Origin: Petrimonas sp. IBARAKI
Lineage (GTDB): Bacteria > Bacteroidota > Bacteroidia > Bacteroidales > Dysgonomonadaceae
DNA length: 64,000 nucleotides
Assembly: GCA_002356435.2 (NCBI GenBank)
Contig: AP018040.2
Location: 496,001 to 560,000, forward strand
Direction: 5' to 3'
Made by a program: the position numbers and the translations under genes. Of this stretch, positions 1 through 8,376 are shown piece after piece; positions within the stretch are counted from its first letter, which is position 1, and each line of letters begins with the position of its first letter. The notes beneath the pieces are model-generated. The model made no database searches, was not told where the DNA came from, and worked only from the letters and a program-made list of their open reading frames with translations.

Positions 1-258
1 ATGTCCGATAAAGTTTGTGGAAAACCTGTTTGTATCCCATACAGGCCATGTCTTTAAATTGGTCCGCATCGACCTTAAATTGATCTGGGCGTATTCATCC
101 TTTAGGATGATCCGGTTGAACCCTCTCATCACCATGTTCAAACCTACGTTGATAGAGACAGACTTGCCCTTGTTTTTCTCGGCAACGCTGTCTGTCCTGC
201 CCTGTCCGTAAAGTGGTAGGGCCAACAACACGCAATATGTCAGTATCGATCTATACAC
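1..258 (-). CDS. DUF3943-like protein, N-terminal part
   Basis: Reading the minus strand from a GTG at 256-258 gives 86 codons that run off the left edge. The first 20 or so residues are a hydrophobic signal peptide (core YCVLLALPLYG), so the product is exported. The segment WPVWDTNRFSTNFIGH resembles the start of the DUF3943 domain of Bacteroidetes envelope proteins, whose function is unknown. An in-frame TAA lies just upstream, and AGAGAGGA sits eight bases before the GTG, which supports this start although GTG starts are uncommon. It begins five bases after the upstream ABC permease stop, so it is probably the last gene of the export operon. The family call is from memory of the motif and the gene is truncated by the window. 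Confidence 0.6.
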   Translation of the reverse strand, partial: MYRSILTYCVLLALPLYGQGRTDSVAEKNKGKSVSINVGLNMVMRGFNRIILKDEYAQINLRSMRTNLKTWPVWDTNRFSTNFIGH

Positions 259-263
259 CCACG

Positions 264-1400
264 TTATCCTCTCTTTTTATAACTGAATACTGCCCATCCA
301 TTCAATACTACGGCTATTGCTCCCAATGCCAGCAGGTTCCCGGAGACATCAGCCAGGCTGCTGCCGTTCAGGTAAAGCATCCGGAAGGCTGTCGTCAGGT
401 AGTTGAAAGGGTTGATGGCCGCGATTGCCTGAGCCCATGCGGGCATGCTTGAGACCGGGGTGAACATGCCTCCCAGCAGGACCAGGATCAGGATAAAGAA
501 CATCACCAGGAAACTGGCCTGTTGCATGGTCTCCGAATAGTTGGAAATAATGATTCCCAGGCCCGACACGGAGAGGATAAAGACAATGGCCGAAATAAGC
601 ACTGCCACCACTCCTCCGCCGGGCCATAGGCCGTAGATCAGAAACGACAGGGTAATGGAGATAATCATCACAACGAGGCCGACGGCCCAGTAAGGTATCA
701 GTTTGGCAAGGATAAAATTCATCTTGCTTATCGGTGTCACGTTGATCTGGTTAATGGTGCCGTTCTCTTTTTCCATTACAATATTGAGTGCCGGCAGAAT
801 GCCACACAGAATCGTAAGCAACAGCACCATGAAGCCCGGGATCATAAATTTTTTGTAATCCAGTGCGGGGTTGTACTTGTACTGCGGGACAATATTCATC
901 TTCTTCAGGCGCATGAAGGACACCTGTGTTTGGGGCGGCAGTGTCTGCGTCAATTCCCCGCGCAGCTCCGACGAAAAATCGTTTACGATTTGCATGACAT
1001 AATTGCTGCCCAACAGCCCTTGAGTCCCGTTTACCGAGTTCACAGCAACCCCTACGCCCGACTCTCTTCTTTTCACCAGATCCACATCAAACGAAGCGGG
1101 TATCTCCACGATCATATCGGTTTCGTCGTTTTCCATATTCAGCATCGCCGCATTGTAATCGGATGGGGTGTCGTGCAAAATAAAGTACTGTGAAGCAGCT
1201 ATTTTGTCGGTTAGTCTTTTGGAATAGACGCTTTTGCTGTGATCAACCACATCCACACGGATGTTTTTTATCTCAAAACTTACTGCCCACGGGAAAACCA
1301 GCAACACCATGGTGGGAAACAACACGATAAGCCTTGGAATCAATGGATTCCTGAACATCTGTTTGAATTCTTTTTCTATGAGGAATTTTAATGTCTTCAT
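264..1400 (-). CDS. ABC-2 type transporter permease (YbhR-like)
   Basis: This 378-residue inner-membrane protein has the ABC-2 layout. There is one transmembrane helix near residues 20-42, a periplasmic domain of about 150 residues, then a cluster of five or six helices from about residue 190 to the end. It should pair with the permease encoded just upstream at 1415-2521 to form the channel of a tripartite exporter like E. coli YbhFSR. The cytoplasmic stretch ENGTINQINVTPISK before the helix cluster is typical of the family. It lies 14 bases after the preceding permease and is co-directional with the ATPases, adaptor and TolC. The substrate cannot be read from sequence. Confidence 0.9.
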   Translation of the reverse strand: MKTLKFLIEKEFKQMFRNPLIPRLIVLFPTMVLLVFPWAVSFEIKNIRVDVVDHSKSVYSKRLTDKIAASQYFILHDTPSDYNAAMLNMENDETDMIVEIPASFDVDLVKRRESGVGVAVNSVNGTQGLLGSNYVMQIVNDFSSELRGELTQTLPPQTQVSFMRLKKMNIVPQYKYNPALDYKKFMIPGFMVLLLTILCGILPALNIVMEKENGTINQINVTPISKMNFILAKLIPYWAVGLVVMIISITLSFLIYGLWPGGGVVAVLISAIVFILSVSGLGIIISNYSETMQQASFLVMFFILILVLLGGMFTPVSSMPAWAQAIAAINPFNYLTTAFRMLYLNGSSLADVSGNLLALGAIAVVLNGWAVFSYKKRG

Positions 1401-1414
1401 TCGGATTCTATTTT

Positions 1415-2521
1415 TTACTCCAGCCTCTTTTTAGTCTTCATAATGGTAACTCCCAGCAGGAACAGCGTCATTCCCGCTAATACGAGCATTTCTTTCCAGG
1501 CTATGGTCATTCCCAGTCCCTGGATCATCACTTTTCTCACGGCTTCAATAAACCAACGTGCTGGAACTATGGCCGACAGTGCCTGCAATGCCCCGGGCAT
1601 GTTATCTACCGGGAAGATCATCCCTGATAGCATAAGCACGGGAATCATGGCGGTGATAGCCGAGAAGATGACTGCGTTTACCTGTTTGTCTACCAGTGTG
1701 GAAACGGTCAATCCATATGACAAAGTTAGGGTTATGTAGAGGATAGCAACGAAAAACAGCAACAGGAGGCTGCCGTTGACAGGCACGTCCAGCACAAAAT
1801 AGCTCAGAAGCAGAATAATGACAAAGTCGATAAAAGAGATCACCATATAGGGAATGGTCTTTGCGAAGATCATGGTTCCCTGTTTCAACGGCGATGCGAG
1901 GAGTACCTCCATGGTCCCTCTCTCTTTTTCACGGACGATTGACACCGAGGTCATGATGGTGCAAATGATCATCAGTACCAACCCCATGATGCCTGGTACA
2001 AACATATAGGATGATTTCATCAGGGGATTGTAGATCATCCGGTTCTCAGTCTGGATCTGAAACGGTATTTGTATCAAGTCGGTTTGTTCCCGTTGAAATC
2101 CCGCTATGATAGCCGTGGCATAGGTTGCCGCGATGGAGCCCCGGTTTGGGTCGGAACTGTTGGAAAGCAGTTGTACGTCAGCTTCTCCCGAGTGAACCAA
2201 CTCCTCCTGGAAGTTTTGCTGAAAGACCACTGCCAGATCGAGCTCACCTTTCCGCATCGACTCTTCCATTTCATCCATGGTTTGAACGCTTCCCCGATAA
2301 TTGAAGTAGGAGTTCTGCCGTATCCGTTCCGCGATGCCCGTGGTGAAAGCATCGGGAGTGGGGTCGTAGACGGCCACACGAATGTTCTGTACCTCCATGT
2401 TTACGGCAAAACCGAACAACAGTATCTCCACTACAGGCATCCCCAGGATTATCAGCAAGGTCCTGTTGTCCCGGATGATATGCCGGAACTCTTTTTTTAC
2501 AAATGCTATAAATTGTTTCAT
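1415..2521 (-). CDS. ABC-2 type transporter permease (YbhS-like)
   Basis: This 368-residue permease has an N-terminal helix near residues 22-42, an extracytoplasmic domain, and a C-terminal helix cluster from about residue 170. The motif REKERGTMEVLLASPL just before the cluster is characteristic of ABC-2 drug-export permeases. Its ATG overlaps the last four bases of the ATPase gene (2518-3261), a translational-coupling arrangement. It resembles its neighbour at 264-1400 in layout but is clearly diverged, so the channel is probably a heterodimer. The family call is firm and the substrate is unknown. Confidence 0.92.
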   Translation of the reverse strand: MKQFIAFVKKEFRHIIRDNRTLLIILGMPVVEILLFGFAVNMEVQNIRVAVYDPTPDAFTTGIAERIRQNSYFNYRGSVQTMDEMEESMRKGELDLAVVFQQNFQEELVHSGEADVQLLSNSSDPNRGSIAATYATAIIAGFQREQTDLIQIPFQIQTENRMIYNPLMKSSYMFVPGIMGLVLMIICTIMTSVSIVREKERGTMEVLLASPLKQGTMIFAKTIPYMVISFIDFVIILLLSYFVLDVPVNGSLLLLFFVAILYITLTLSYGLTVSTLVDKQVNAVIFSAITAMIPVLMLSGMIFPVDNMPGALQALSAIVPARWFIEAVRKVMIQGLGMTIAWKEMLVLAGMTLFLLGVTIMKTKKRLE

Positions 2522-3261
2522 TGGTCCCCCCTCTTTGCTTTACGTGCCAATTGTCGAAATACCTCATCCATGGAGTCGGCGCTGAACCTGCGGCGCAACT
2601 CGGCCGGTGTGTCCAAGGCGTCGATACGGCCATCCACCATGATCGATACCCTGTTGCAGTATTCAGCTTCGTCCATGTAGTGCGTGGTTACAAAAACGGT
2701 GATCCCCCGGTCGGCCGCATCGTAGATCATCTCCCAGAACTGCCGACGCATGGCCGGGTCAACTCCGCCCGTAGGTTCATCCAGAAAGACAATCCTGGGC
2801 TCATGAAAGATGGCCACGGAAAAAGCCAGTTTTTGTTTCCATCCCAACGGGAGGTATTTCACCAGGGTGTTGCGCTCCTGTTCAAAATCCAATTGCTTCA
2901 ACAACTCGTTCGTCTTTTCCGCAATTGTTTTATCAGATAACCCGTAGATACCCCCGAACAGGCGGATATTCTCCCAAACTTTCAGGTCTTCGTACAGGGA
3001 GAATTTCTGGCTCATGTATCCTATATTCCGTTTAATCCGTTCATTTTCTTTAATGATATCATAACCAGCCACGGTTCCTTCTCCTGCCGTCGGCATGCTG
3101 ATACCGCAAAGCATTTGCATGGCAGTGGTTTTACCCGCGCCGTTGGCACCCAGAAAACCAAAAATCTCACCTTCCTTCACATCAAAAGAGATGCGGTCCA
3201 CGGCCGTGAAATTGCCAAACTTTTTTGTCAGGTTGAATACCTCGATAACTTTTTTGCTCAT
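2518..3261 (-). CDS. ABC transporter ATP-binding protein (second ATPase)
   Basis: This 247-residue single nucleotide-binding domain has Walker A GANGAGKT at 38-45 and Walker B ending in FLDEPTGGVDP with the catalytic Glu at 162. The signature loop is degenerate: it reads LPLGWKQK at about 137-144 instead of LSGGQ. In E. coli YbhF two ATPase domains are fused; here they are two adjacent genes, and this one matches the half with the weak signature. It lies three bases after the other ATPase gene and overlaps the next permease by four bases. With the degenerate signature, one of the two composite ATP sites may be weak. Confidence 0.93.
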   Translation of the reverse strand: MSKKVIEVFNLTKKFGNFTAVDRISFDVKEGEIFGFLGANGAGKTTAMQMLCGISMPTAGEGTVAGYDIIKENERIKRNIGYMSQKFSLYEDLKVWENIRLFGGIYGLSDKTIAEKTNELLKQLDFEQERNTLVKYLPLGWKQKLAFSVAIFHEPRIVFLDEPTGGVDPAMRRQFWEMIYDAADRGITVFVTTHYMDEAEYCNRVSIMVDGRIDALDTPAELRRRFSADSMDEVFRQLARKAKRGDQ

Positions 3262-3264
3262 GTC

Positions 3265-4170
3265 CTAACTTGTCAATGCCATAAAACAATCCTCCACAGT
3301 GGGTGCTATGGGAGCGATACGTACGTCGTTGAATTTTTTGTTCGCCAGGTATCGCTTCAACTCTTCCGTCTGCAGGCTTTTTTCTACGGTGATGTGAATC
3401 TTGTCGCCAAACGCGAAACTGCTCTTTACCTTATCGTGAGCGCGCAGCTCACCGAGCAGTGCCGACATGCCGGTTCCTTCCACTGCCCAGAGTATCTCCG
3501 GATAATCATCAATGATTCCTTGTGGGGTGTCGTTTGCAATAAATTCCCCTTCACGGATCAGCGCTATCCTGTCGCAACGGCTCGCTTCATCCATATATGC
3601 TGTCGACACCAGAATGGTGATCCCCTGCTCCTTCAGCCGTCCCAGCATATCCCAGAACTCCTTTCTTGAGACCGGGTCTACCCCTGTGGTAGGCTCGTCC
3701 AGGATCAGGATCTCCGGTTTATGGATCAGTGCGCAGCTAAGGGCCAGCTTCTGTTTCATTCCGCCCGAGAGCGCTCCGGCACGCCGTTTTTTAAAGGGCT
3801 CGATTTGTTGGTAAATATCTTTGATCAGGTGGTAGTTCTCTTCTACGGTTGTATTGAAGAGCGTGGCGAAAAATACCAGGTTCTCCTCCACGCTCAGATC
3901 CTGATAGAGTGAGAACCGGCCCGGCATGTAACCGATAATCTGTCGTATCTTCCGGTAATCCTTCACCACGTCGTGCCCATTCATTATTGCCGAACCGCTA
4001 TCGGGCAGGATCAGTGATGCCAGGATCCGGAAGAGCGACGATTTCCCGGCACCGTCCGGACCAATCACACCGAATATCTCCCCGTCATCTACTGTGAAAG
4101 AGATGCTGTTCAGGGCATTCACCTTACCCTGCCTGCCGTAACTTTTATGTAAATCCTTTACTTCAATCAT
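3265..4170 (-). CDS. ABC transporter ATP-binding protein (first ATPase)
   Basis: This 301-residue ATPase has Walker A GPDGAGKS at 37-44, a canonical signature LSGGMKQK at 134-141 and Walker B LILDEPTTGVDP with Glu at 159. About 80 residues follow the nucleotide-binding core, a C-terminal extension found in several ABC-2 drug exporters. It is the complete partner of the degenerate ATPase downstream and would power the two-permease channel. The adaptor gene ends 12 bases upstream, so adaptor, ATPases and permeases form one transcription unit. Confidence 0.94.
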   Translation of the reverse strand: MIEVKDLHKSYGRQGKVNALNSISFTVDDGEIFGVIGPDGAGKSSLFRILASLILPDSGSAIMNGHDVVKDYRKIRQIIGYMPGRFSLYQDLSVEENLVFFATLFNTTVEENYHLIKDIYQQIEPFKKRRAGALSGGMKQKLALSCALIHKPEILILDEPTTGVDPVSRKEFWDMLGRLKEQGITILVSTAYMDEASRCDRIALIREGEFIANDTPQGIIDDYPEILWAVEGTGMSALLGELRAHDKVKSSFAFGDKIHITVEKSLQTEELKRYLANKKFNDVRIAPIAPTVEDCFMALTS

Positions 4171-4182
4171 TTTTGTTGCAAA

Positions 4183-5079
4183 TTAAAGCTTAACCTCTCC
4201 ATACATGCCGATCTTCAGGAAACCATCGTTCGGGACGGCAATTTTCAGCGCATACACTAAGTTAGCCCGTTCATTCTTGGTCTGAATGGTCTTGGGAGTA
4301 AACTCCGATTTATCGGATATCCAGTTGATCCGGCCCTTGTATGACTTCATTCCGCCGTGCCCGTCGTCAACCCGTACCGTCACCTCACCGTTCAGTTTGA
4401 TTTGTGCCAGCTGATCATTTGTCACGTAGGCCCTCAGGAATAGGATTCCGGTATCGGCAATTTTGAATAGGGGAGTACCTATGGTAGCCAGCTCACCTGC
4501 CTCTGCATATCTGTTGAGTACGGTCCCCGAAATAGGGCTGACGATACGGGTCTTGTCCAGTTGATCTTCCAGTTGTGCGACCTGAATATCGAGCGTGGAG
4601 CTTTGTGCGGAAATATTATCACTGCTTTTTTGTAATGTGGATGTCAGCGCCGATAGCTGCCTCCTCACAACCTCCAATTGGGAGTCAATGTCGTCCAGCT
4701 GTTTCTGATTGGCGGCATTGGCGGTAACCAATCTCCCTAACCGTGCTTTTTCCCGCTCCAATGATTTGATTTGCTCCTGTAAAGCTGCCGTCTGCGCTTT
4801 TATATCGGGCTGCTGGGCACGGACACCTTTCGCGTTGGAGAGCAAGGACATTTTTTGCAGATAGAGCTGGGTGCTGTCGATGAGTCCCACTTCTTGCCCT
4901 TGTTCCAGCTGATCTCCCTCATTCAGCCCCAGCTCTAAAATGCGTCCATTCGCCTGTGATGAGACGATAATTTCCGTTGCTTCAAACGATCCGGTAGCGT
5001 CATAATCACCGTTGCCGGTGCTGCAAGAAAACAGCAGGGCTGAGACTGATAATGTTGTTAGTAATCTAAATAGTTTCAT
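4183..5079 (-). CDS. HlyD-family periplasmic adaptor (membrane fusion lipoprotein)
   Basis: This 298-residue adaptor should link the ABC permease pair to the TolC-like protein. The N-terminus is a lipoprotein signal (LLFSCS, Cys 19), so it is probably lipid-anchored in the inner membrane. A biotinyl-lipoyl-like half (ASQANGRILELGLNEGD) is followed by a long coiled-coil hairpin at about 75-165 with many Gln, Glu and Leu residues. Then comes the returning lipoyl half (VSPISGTVLNRYAEAGE) and a beta-barrel region. The upstream gap to the TolC gene holds a palindromic element that could tune expression of everything from here on. Confidence 0.92.
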   Translation of the reverse strand: MKLFRLLTTLSVSALLFSCSTGNGDYDATGSFEATEIIVSSQANGRILELGLNEGDQLEQGQEVGLIDSTQLYLQKMSLLSNAKGVRAQQPDIKAQTAALQEQIKSLEREKARLGRLVTANAANQKQLDDIDSQLEVVRRQLSALTSTLQKSSDNISAQSSTLDIQVAQLEDQLDKTRIVSPISGTVLNRYAEAGELATIGTPLFKIADTGILFLRAYVTNDQLAQIKLNGEVTVRVDDGHGGMKSYKGRINWISDKSEFTPKTIQTKNERANLVYALKIAVPNDGFLKIGMYGEVKL

Positions 5080-5126
5080 CGTTTAATGTTGTTTTATTGA
5101 ATTTTAGTAGATATCCTCAGATAGCT

Positions 5127-5290
5127 TATGCGACTAAAACAGAGACCTTTTAGCTATTTTACGGGGTACCCATAGGTCGCGATAAACGTAAAAAAGAGTA
5201 GTTGTTTGAGCGAAGCGAGTTTCTACTCTTTTAGTTGACACGAGCGAGAATGGGTCGCAAAATATCGTCAGACGATGATTTAGTCACATA
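5127..5290. repeat. Nested inverted-repeat element (MITE-like) between tolC and hlyD genes
   Basis: Four paired arms nest around one centre. The outer pair is TATGCGACTAAA at 5127-5138 with TTTAGTCACATA at 5279-5290 (11 of 12 pair). The next is TATTTT 5155-5160 with AAAATA 5259-5264, then ACCCAT 5168-5173 with ATGGGT 5250-5255. The innermost is a perfect 10-bp stem, AAAAGAGTAG 5192-5201 with CTACTCTTTT 5223-5232. On the minus strand the inner stem runs into a T-rich tract, so it could act as an attenuator inside the operon. It carries no ORF. It may be a small non-autonomous mobile element or a structured RNA. Confidence 0.6.
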
Positions 5291-5305
5291 TAGACAGCCT
5301 CCATT

Positions 5306-6586
5306 TTATTGATTTATTGTATGTTTCAGTGAGTAGATCGACATGAGGTATTGAATTTCATGCAATCTTTTAGCTTGTTTGACTGCCTCCTCGGTATTGA
5401 TTTCCTTCATCAGGTCGGATACCGTCAGGGTGCCGTTTTCCACTTTCACCTCAGCCGCTTCACGGATTAATGTCTGATGGCGTATAATCTCGTTGTCATC
5501 CGTCATGGTCTTTCTGTATTTCTCAATCTCCATCTGTTGCTGCGGTATCTGTGTGTTCAGGTTATACAGGAAGGTCTCCCTCTGTATATTCACCTTCTGT
5601 CTCTGCAAATCGATCTTCTTCTTGTCGTTATTTAGCGTATACAAATTACTGAAGTTCCAGGTGAGCCGGATCCCACCTAAAAAATAAGGCGAAAAATCAG
5701 TATCGAACATATTCAGCCCCGGTTTTCCGTAACCTCCCTGCGCAAAGGCTCCCAGTTTGGGCATGTTTCTGGCTTTCAAAAGTGATCGTTGCGATTCAAT
5801 AGCCACCTCCTGAGCGTCGAACATTTTCAGTTCCGGCCGGTTGATGCTGGGAGACATCAGCTCGGCATCCGGATCAGGTTTCGTAAAGGTCATGTCCTTG
5901 TCGAGGGATTCTCCTGCCAGTACCGATAGCATCCGGACATAAGCATCCAATGTAGACTCCAGCTGAATCCTTTGTTGCCCCGCTTTTAACTGCTCTACCT
6001 TTACGGCACTCAAATCGGCTTCATTAGCCACGCCGTTCTGCACATAGGTCTGCACATTCTTGTAGTTACGCTGCAGTTCACTCTCCAGAATCTCCTGTTG
6101 TTGTAGATTGCCCTTCATCAGCAGTATACCGAAATAGAGGTTGTTCACACGCTCCCTCAAGGCGTAAATCTCTGTCTCCAATTGTTTTTTCTCCAATTCC
6201 GCATTGGCTTTCAGGCTTTTTTTCTGTGCAGAGACATTCCCTCCGTCCCAGATAAGCTGGTTCAGTTCGGCTACCACCCGGTATTGATCCTGGTCGGGAA
6301 CGGGAATTTCGAGGGGCGGCATCCCTTCCGGCAAATCAATATCGATATGGGTTACGTCTGACTGCCAGGTAGCCTGTGCACTTAGCGTTCCCTGTGGCAG
6401 AAAGGCCCGGTTGGCATTGGATATGCTGAAGTCCTTCGTCTTTTCAATGATGCCATACTGAGCAACGGCAGGGTAATTGGATTCTGCCTTCTTTTGTATC
6501 TCATCGAGCGTGATAACCTGTGACGATACAAGCGAACTGTTCAGCCAGATCAATGCTGCAAAAAAGAGGAATATTTTTAATCTCAT
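5306..6586 (-). CDS. TolC-family outer membrane efflux protein
   Basis: This 426-residue protein has a Sec signal peptide of about 22 residues and two halves rich in long amphipathic helices broken by short strands, the OEP/TolC fold. Examples are the first-half helix NANAELEKKQLETEIYALR and the C-terminal helix EVKVENGTLTVSDLMKEIN. It would form the outer-membrane channel for the ABC exporter encoded downstream. It is shorter than E. coli TolC and similar in length to Bacteroidetes members. It follows the TetR gene by about 45 bases, which are mostly a tandem repeat. Confidence 0.92.
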   Translation of the reverse strand: MRLKIFLFFAALIWLNSSLVSSQVITLDEIQKKAESNYPAVAQYGIIEKTKDFSISNANRAFLPQGTLSAQATWQSDVTHIDIDLPEGMPPLEIPVPDQDQYRVVAELNQLIWDGGNVSAQKKSLKANAELEKKQLETEIYALRERVNNLYFGILLMKGNLQQQEILESELQRNYKNVQTYVQNGVANEADLSAVKVEQLKAGQQRIQLESTLDAYVRMLSVLAGESLDKDMTFTKPDPDAELMSPSINRPELKMFDAQEVAIESQRSLLKARNMPKLGAFAQGGYGKPGLNMFDTDFSPYFLGGIRLTWNFSNLYTLNNDKKKIDLQRQKVNIQRETFLYNLNTQIPQQQMEIEKYRKTMTDDNEIIRHQTLIREAAEVKVENGTLTVSDLMKEINTEEAVKQAKRLHEIQYLMSIYSLKHTINQ

Positions 6587-6590
6587 GTTC

Positions 6591-6620
6591 TTATTTGTTT
6601 ATTTGTTTATTTGTTTATTG
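6591..6620. repeat. 8-bp tandem repeat in the tolC 5' leader
   Basis: The unit TTATTTGT occurs three times in a row, followed by a partial fourth copy (TTATTG). The repeat fills most of the gap between the TetR stop and the TolC start, beginning five bases upstream of the TolC ATG. Copy-number change by slippage would change leader length without touching a coding frame. Confidence 0.85.
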
Positions 6621-6631
6621 TTGTAATCCGT

Positions 6632-7231
6632 TTAATCTGTACGCTCCTTCAGAAGCAGCAACAGTGAGCCCGCCAAAGATTCGATGCTCTGTGCCACGTC
6701 CGATTCAAAATTGCTTATCTTCCACCTGAACAGTTGATGCCTGAAGGCAGGAATGATAATCTCCACGATCTGCTCCGACGTCAGCGAACGGGTTATAAGG
6801 CCTTTTTTCTGGCCTTCGCCTATAATGGTTCGTACATGTTTCGTTAAATTATTCATCAGCTGAAGAATTCTCTCTCCAATCCGGGCACTCTCATTCATCA
6901 GCCCTTCAGAAAAGACAGCAACTACATAGAATGGGTTCTCCATAAAATAAGTGGTCAGTTTTCTGAAAAGTACCGTAAAATCTTTTTCAAAATCTCCCGA
7001 TGCGGAAGATTCTTTAAAAATCTTGTTCACAGTTTCATTCAAGTATTTCAACAAAGTGATGATGATTTCTTCCTTACTTGAAAAATGCCTGTAAATAGCA
7101 CTTTCGGAGAAATTCATCTCCAAAGCCAGGTTCTTGATCGTCAGGCCGTTTAAGCCCGAAGTTGTGAGGAGTTTCCCAGTTGCCTCGATAATTTCCAGTT
7201 GCCTCGGTTTAATGTTCATTGTTACTATCAT
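6632..7231 (-). CDS. TetR/AcrR-family transcriptional regulator
   Basis: This 199-residue regulator has an N-terminal TetR helix-turn-helix, with LTIKNLALEMNFSESAIYRHF at about residues 25-45 as its core, and a helical ligand-binding C-terminal domain. It sits directly upstream of the exporter genes on the same strand and probably represses the operon until the ligand appears. A 6-4-6 palindrome (8263-8278) at the distal operon promoter is the best candidate operator. Translation may start at Met 1 or at Met 5 (position 7219), as both are plausible. Confidence 0.92.
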   Translation of the reverse strand: MIVTMNIKPRQLEIIEATGKLLTTSGLNGLTIKNLALEMNFSESAIYRHFSSKEEIIITLLKYLNETVNKIFKESSASGDFEKDFTVLFRKLTTYFMENPFYVVAVFSEGLMNESARIGERILQLMNNLTKHVRTIIGEGQKKGLITRSLTSEQIVEIIIPAFRHQLFRWKISNFESDVAQSIESLAGSLLLLLKERTD

Positions 7232-7291
7232 TGTTCATCCTTTTTTAGTAGTAAAGAATTGTTTTATTCCTGGTTGGCAGAGAATCAGCGT

Positions 7292-7936
7292 TCAGGGCTT
7301 CTCCTTTTTTGCAGCCTCGAGAAATTTTTCCATATGCTCAAAAGATTTTCTGGGAAATGCTTTCTTCATCATTAGAAACGGCACTTTAAATCCCGGCGAA
7401 ACCGTAGTTTCGATCGTTATTTCTACTTTACCCTCCTCCGTCTCTTTAAACAGATAGATTTCTTTTGCATAGGTCAGGCGGGAGGTATTCGTTTTCTCAA
7501 TCAATGTAGGGTCAGCAGTAATGGTGAAGGTTGCGGTTTTGCTCTGTCGGTCTTCTTCAAAAATCATCAGGTATGAACCATCTACTGCCGGCGTAATCAA
7601 CGTCTTGTCATTGTAATAATAGATAATCCATTCATTCTCCGAAACTGTTCTAATGAGCTTGCTGGACTTTTCTCCCCGGAAATCCTTATGCTTCGATACA
7701 TCTTTCATCAGTGAAATGCAATTGTCAATGTCAATACTTTCAGTGCTGGTGGTGACCGTTTTCACTACGGGGACTTTGTCCCCTTCTTCGTTGATGCGCG
7801 TGGAGAAATTGTACTTTGCGGTTATTTTGGCGTCTTTGCTAAGTGCGGTCCTCCACTCATGGGTTTGGGCAGATAGCTGCGTACCGGATAAAAAGATGCT
7901 TAACAGAAATATACTTTGTCGAATTTTGATGTCCAT
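7292..7936 (-). CDS. START/SRPBCC-like secreted protein
   Basis: This 214-residue product begins with a signal peptide (cleavage likely after QLSAQ). The pattern of ISLMKDVSKHKDF, then NEWIIYYYNDK, then a C-terminal long helix (SFEHMEKFLEAAKK) resembles the START/SRPBCC hydrophobic-ligand-binding fold. The family call is moderate. It is the first gene after the distal promoter and also has a -7 element of its own at 7959-7966. Lying 60 bases before the TetR gene, it may bind or sense a lipid-like ligand linked to the exporter, which is inference from position only. Confidence 0.6.
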   Translation of the reverse strand: MDIKIRQSIFLLSIFLSGTQLSAQTHEWRTALSKDAKITAKYNFSTRINEEGDKVPVVKTVTTSTESIDIDNCISLMKDVSKHKDFRGEKSSKLIRTVSENEWIIYYYNDKTLITPAVDGSYLMIFEEDRQSKTATFTITADPTLIEKTNTSRLTYAKEIYLFKETEEGKVEITIETTVSPGFKVPFLMMKKAFPRKSFEHMEKFLEAAKKEKP

Positions 7937-8262
7937 TGCATTTTATTTTACATACGTTCAAAGATACCCTCCGGCTATATTCAGTATTCAACGGTTTTCA
8001 GAAAACCGGAGGGGAGAAATACAGCGAATCGAATAGCCTGTCATTTTTTAGCGCCACGGCCGTTTTTACGGCCACCCCAACAACCCTGTCGTGACTCATG
8101 TCAAAAATTACCACGGTTTTTTTTGATGTTCAATACGGATGAGGTTTTCCCCGGAGATAAAGAATGCTTTCCTTTCAATCATATACCTTTTTTTAATCTT
8201 CGAAATTCCAACACAAGATGAACTTGAAAATAACATTCAAATAATTCACATTTTAAAAGTAA
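7937..8262. other. Long operon leader with two hairpins
   Basis: This stretch lies between the distal promoter and the START-like gene and holds no convincing gene. It contains two perfect hairpins: CGGTTTT/AAAACCG at 7992-8008 and GGCCGT/ACGGCC at 8058-8073. Neither is followed by a T-run on the minus strand, so they do not look like terminators. A 33-codon minus-strand ORF overlaps them but resembles nothing known to me. Confidence 0.5.
7959..7966 (-). promoter_or_regulatory. Proximal -7 element for the START-like gene
   Basis: TATCTTTG on the minus strand matches the Bacteroidetes -7 consensus TAnnTTTG. A TTG lies 22 bases upstream, near the expected -33 spacing. It is about 22 bases before the ATG at 7936. 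Confidence 0.55.
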
Positions 8263-8278
8263 GTGAGTAGTCACTCAC
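8263..8278. promoter_or_regulatory. TetR-type operator palindrome
   Basis: GTGAGT-AGTC-ACTCAC is a perfect 6-4-6 inverted repeat of the kind bound by TetR-family dimers. It starts where the -7 box (8278-8285, minus strand) ends, so a bound repressor would cover the transcription start. The only regulator gene nearby is the TetR gene of the same operon, which implies autoregulation. Confidence 0.7.
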
Positions 8279-8285
8279 AAATATA
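8278..8285 (-). promoter_or_regulatory. Distal promoter (-7 box) of the TetR/exporter operon
   Basis: TATATTTG on the minus strand fits TAnnTTTG, with a TTG about 22 bases upstream as a possible -33 element. It fires leftwards toward the START-like, TetR, TolC and ABC genes. Confidence 0.65.
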
Positions 8286-8376
8286 CTGCTGAAATTAAAA
8301 AATGCAACAAGTTTTGAATTATTTAACGCAATTTTTCGGTTTATTAACACAATGTGCGGGCCTTTCAACTACGCGG

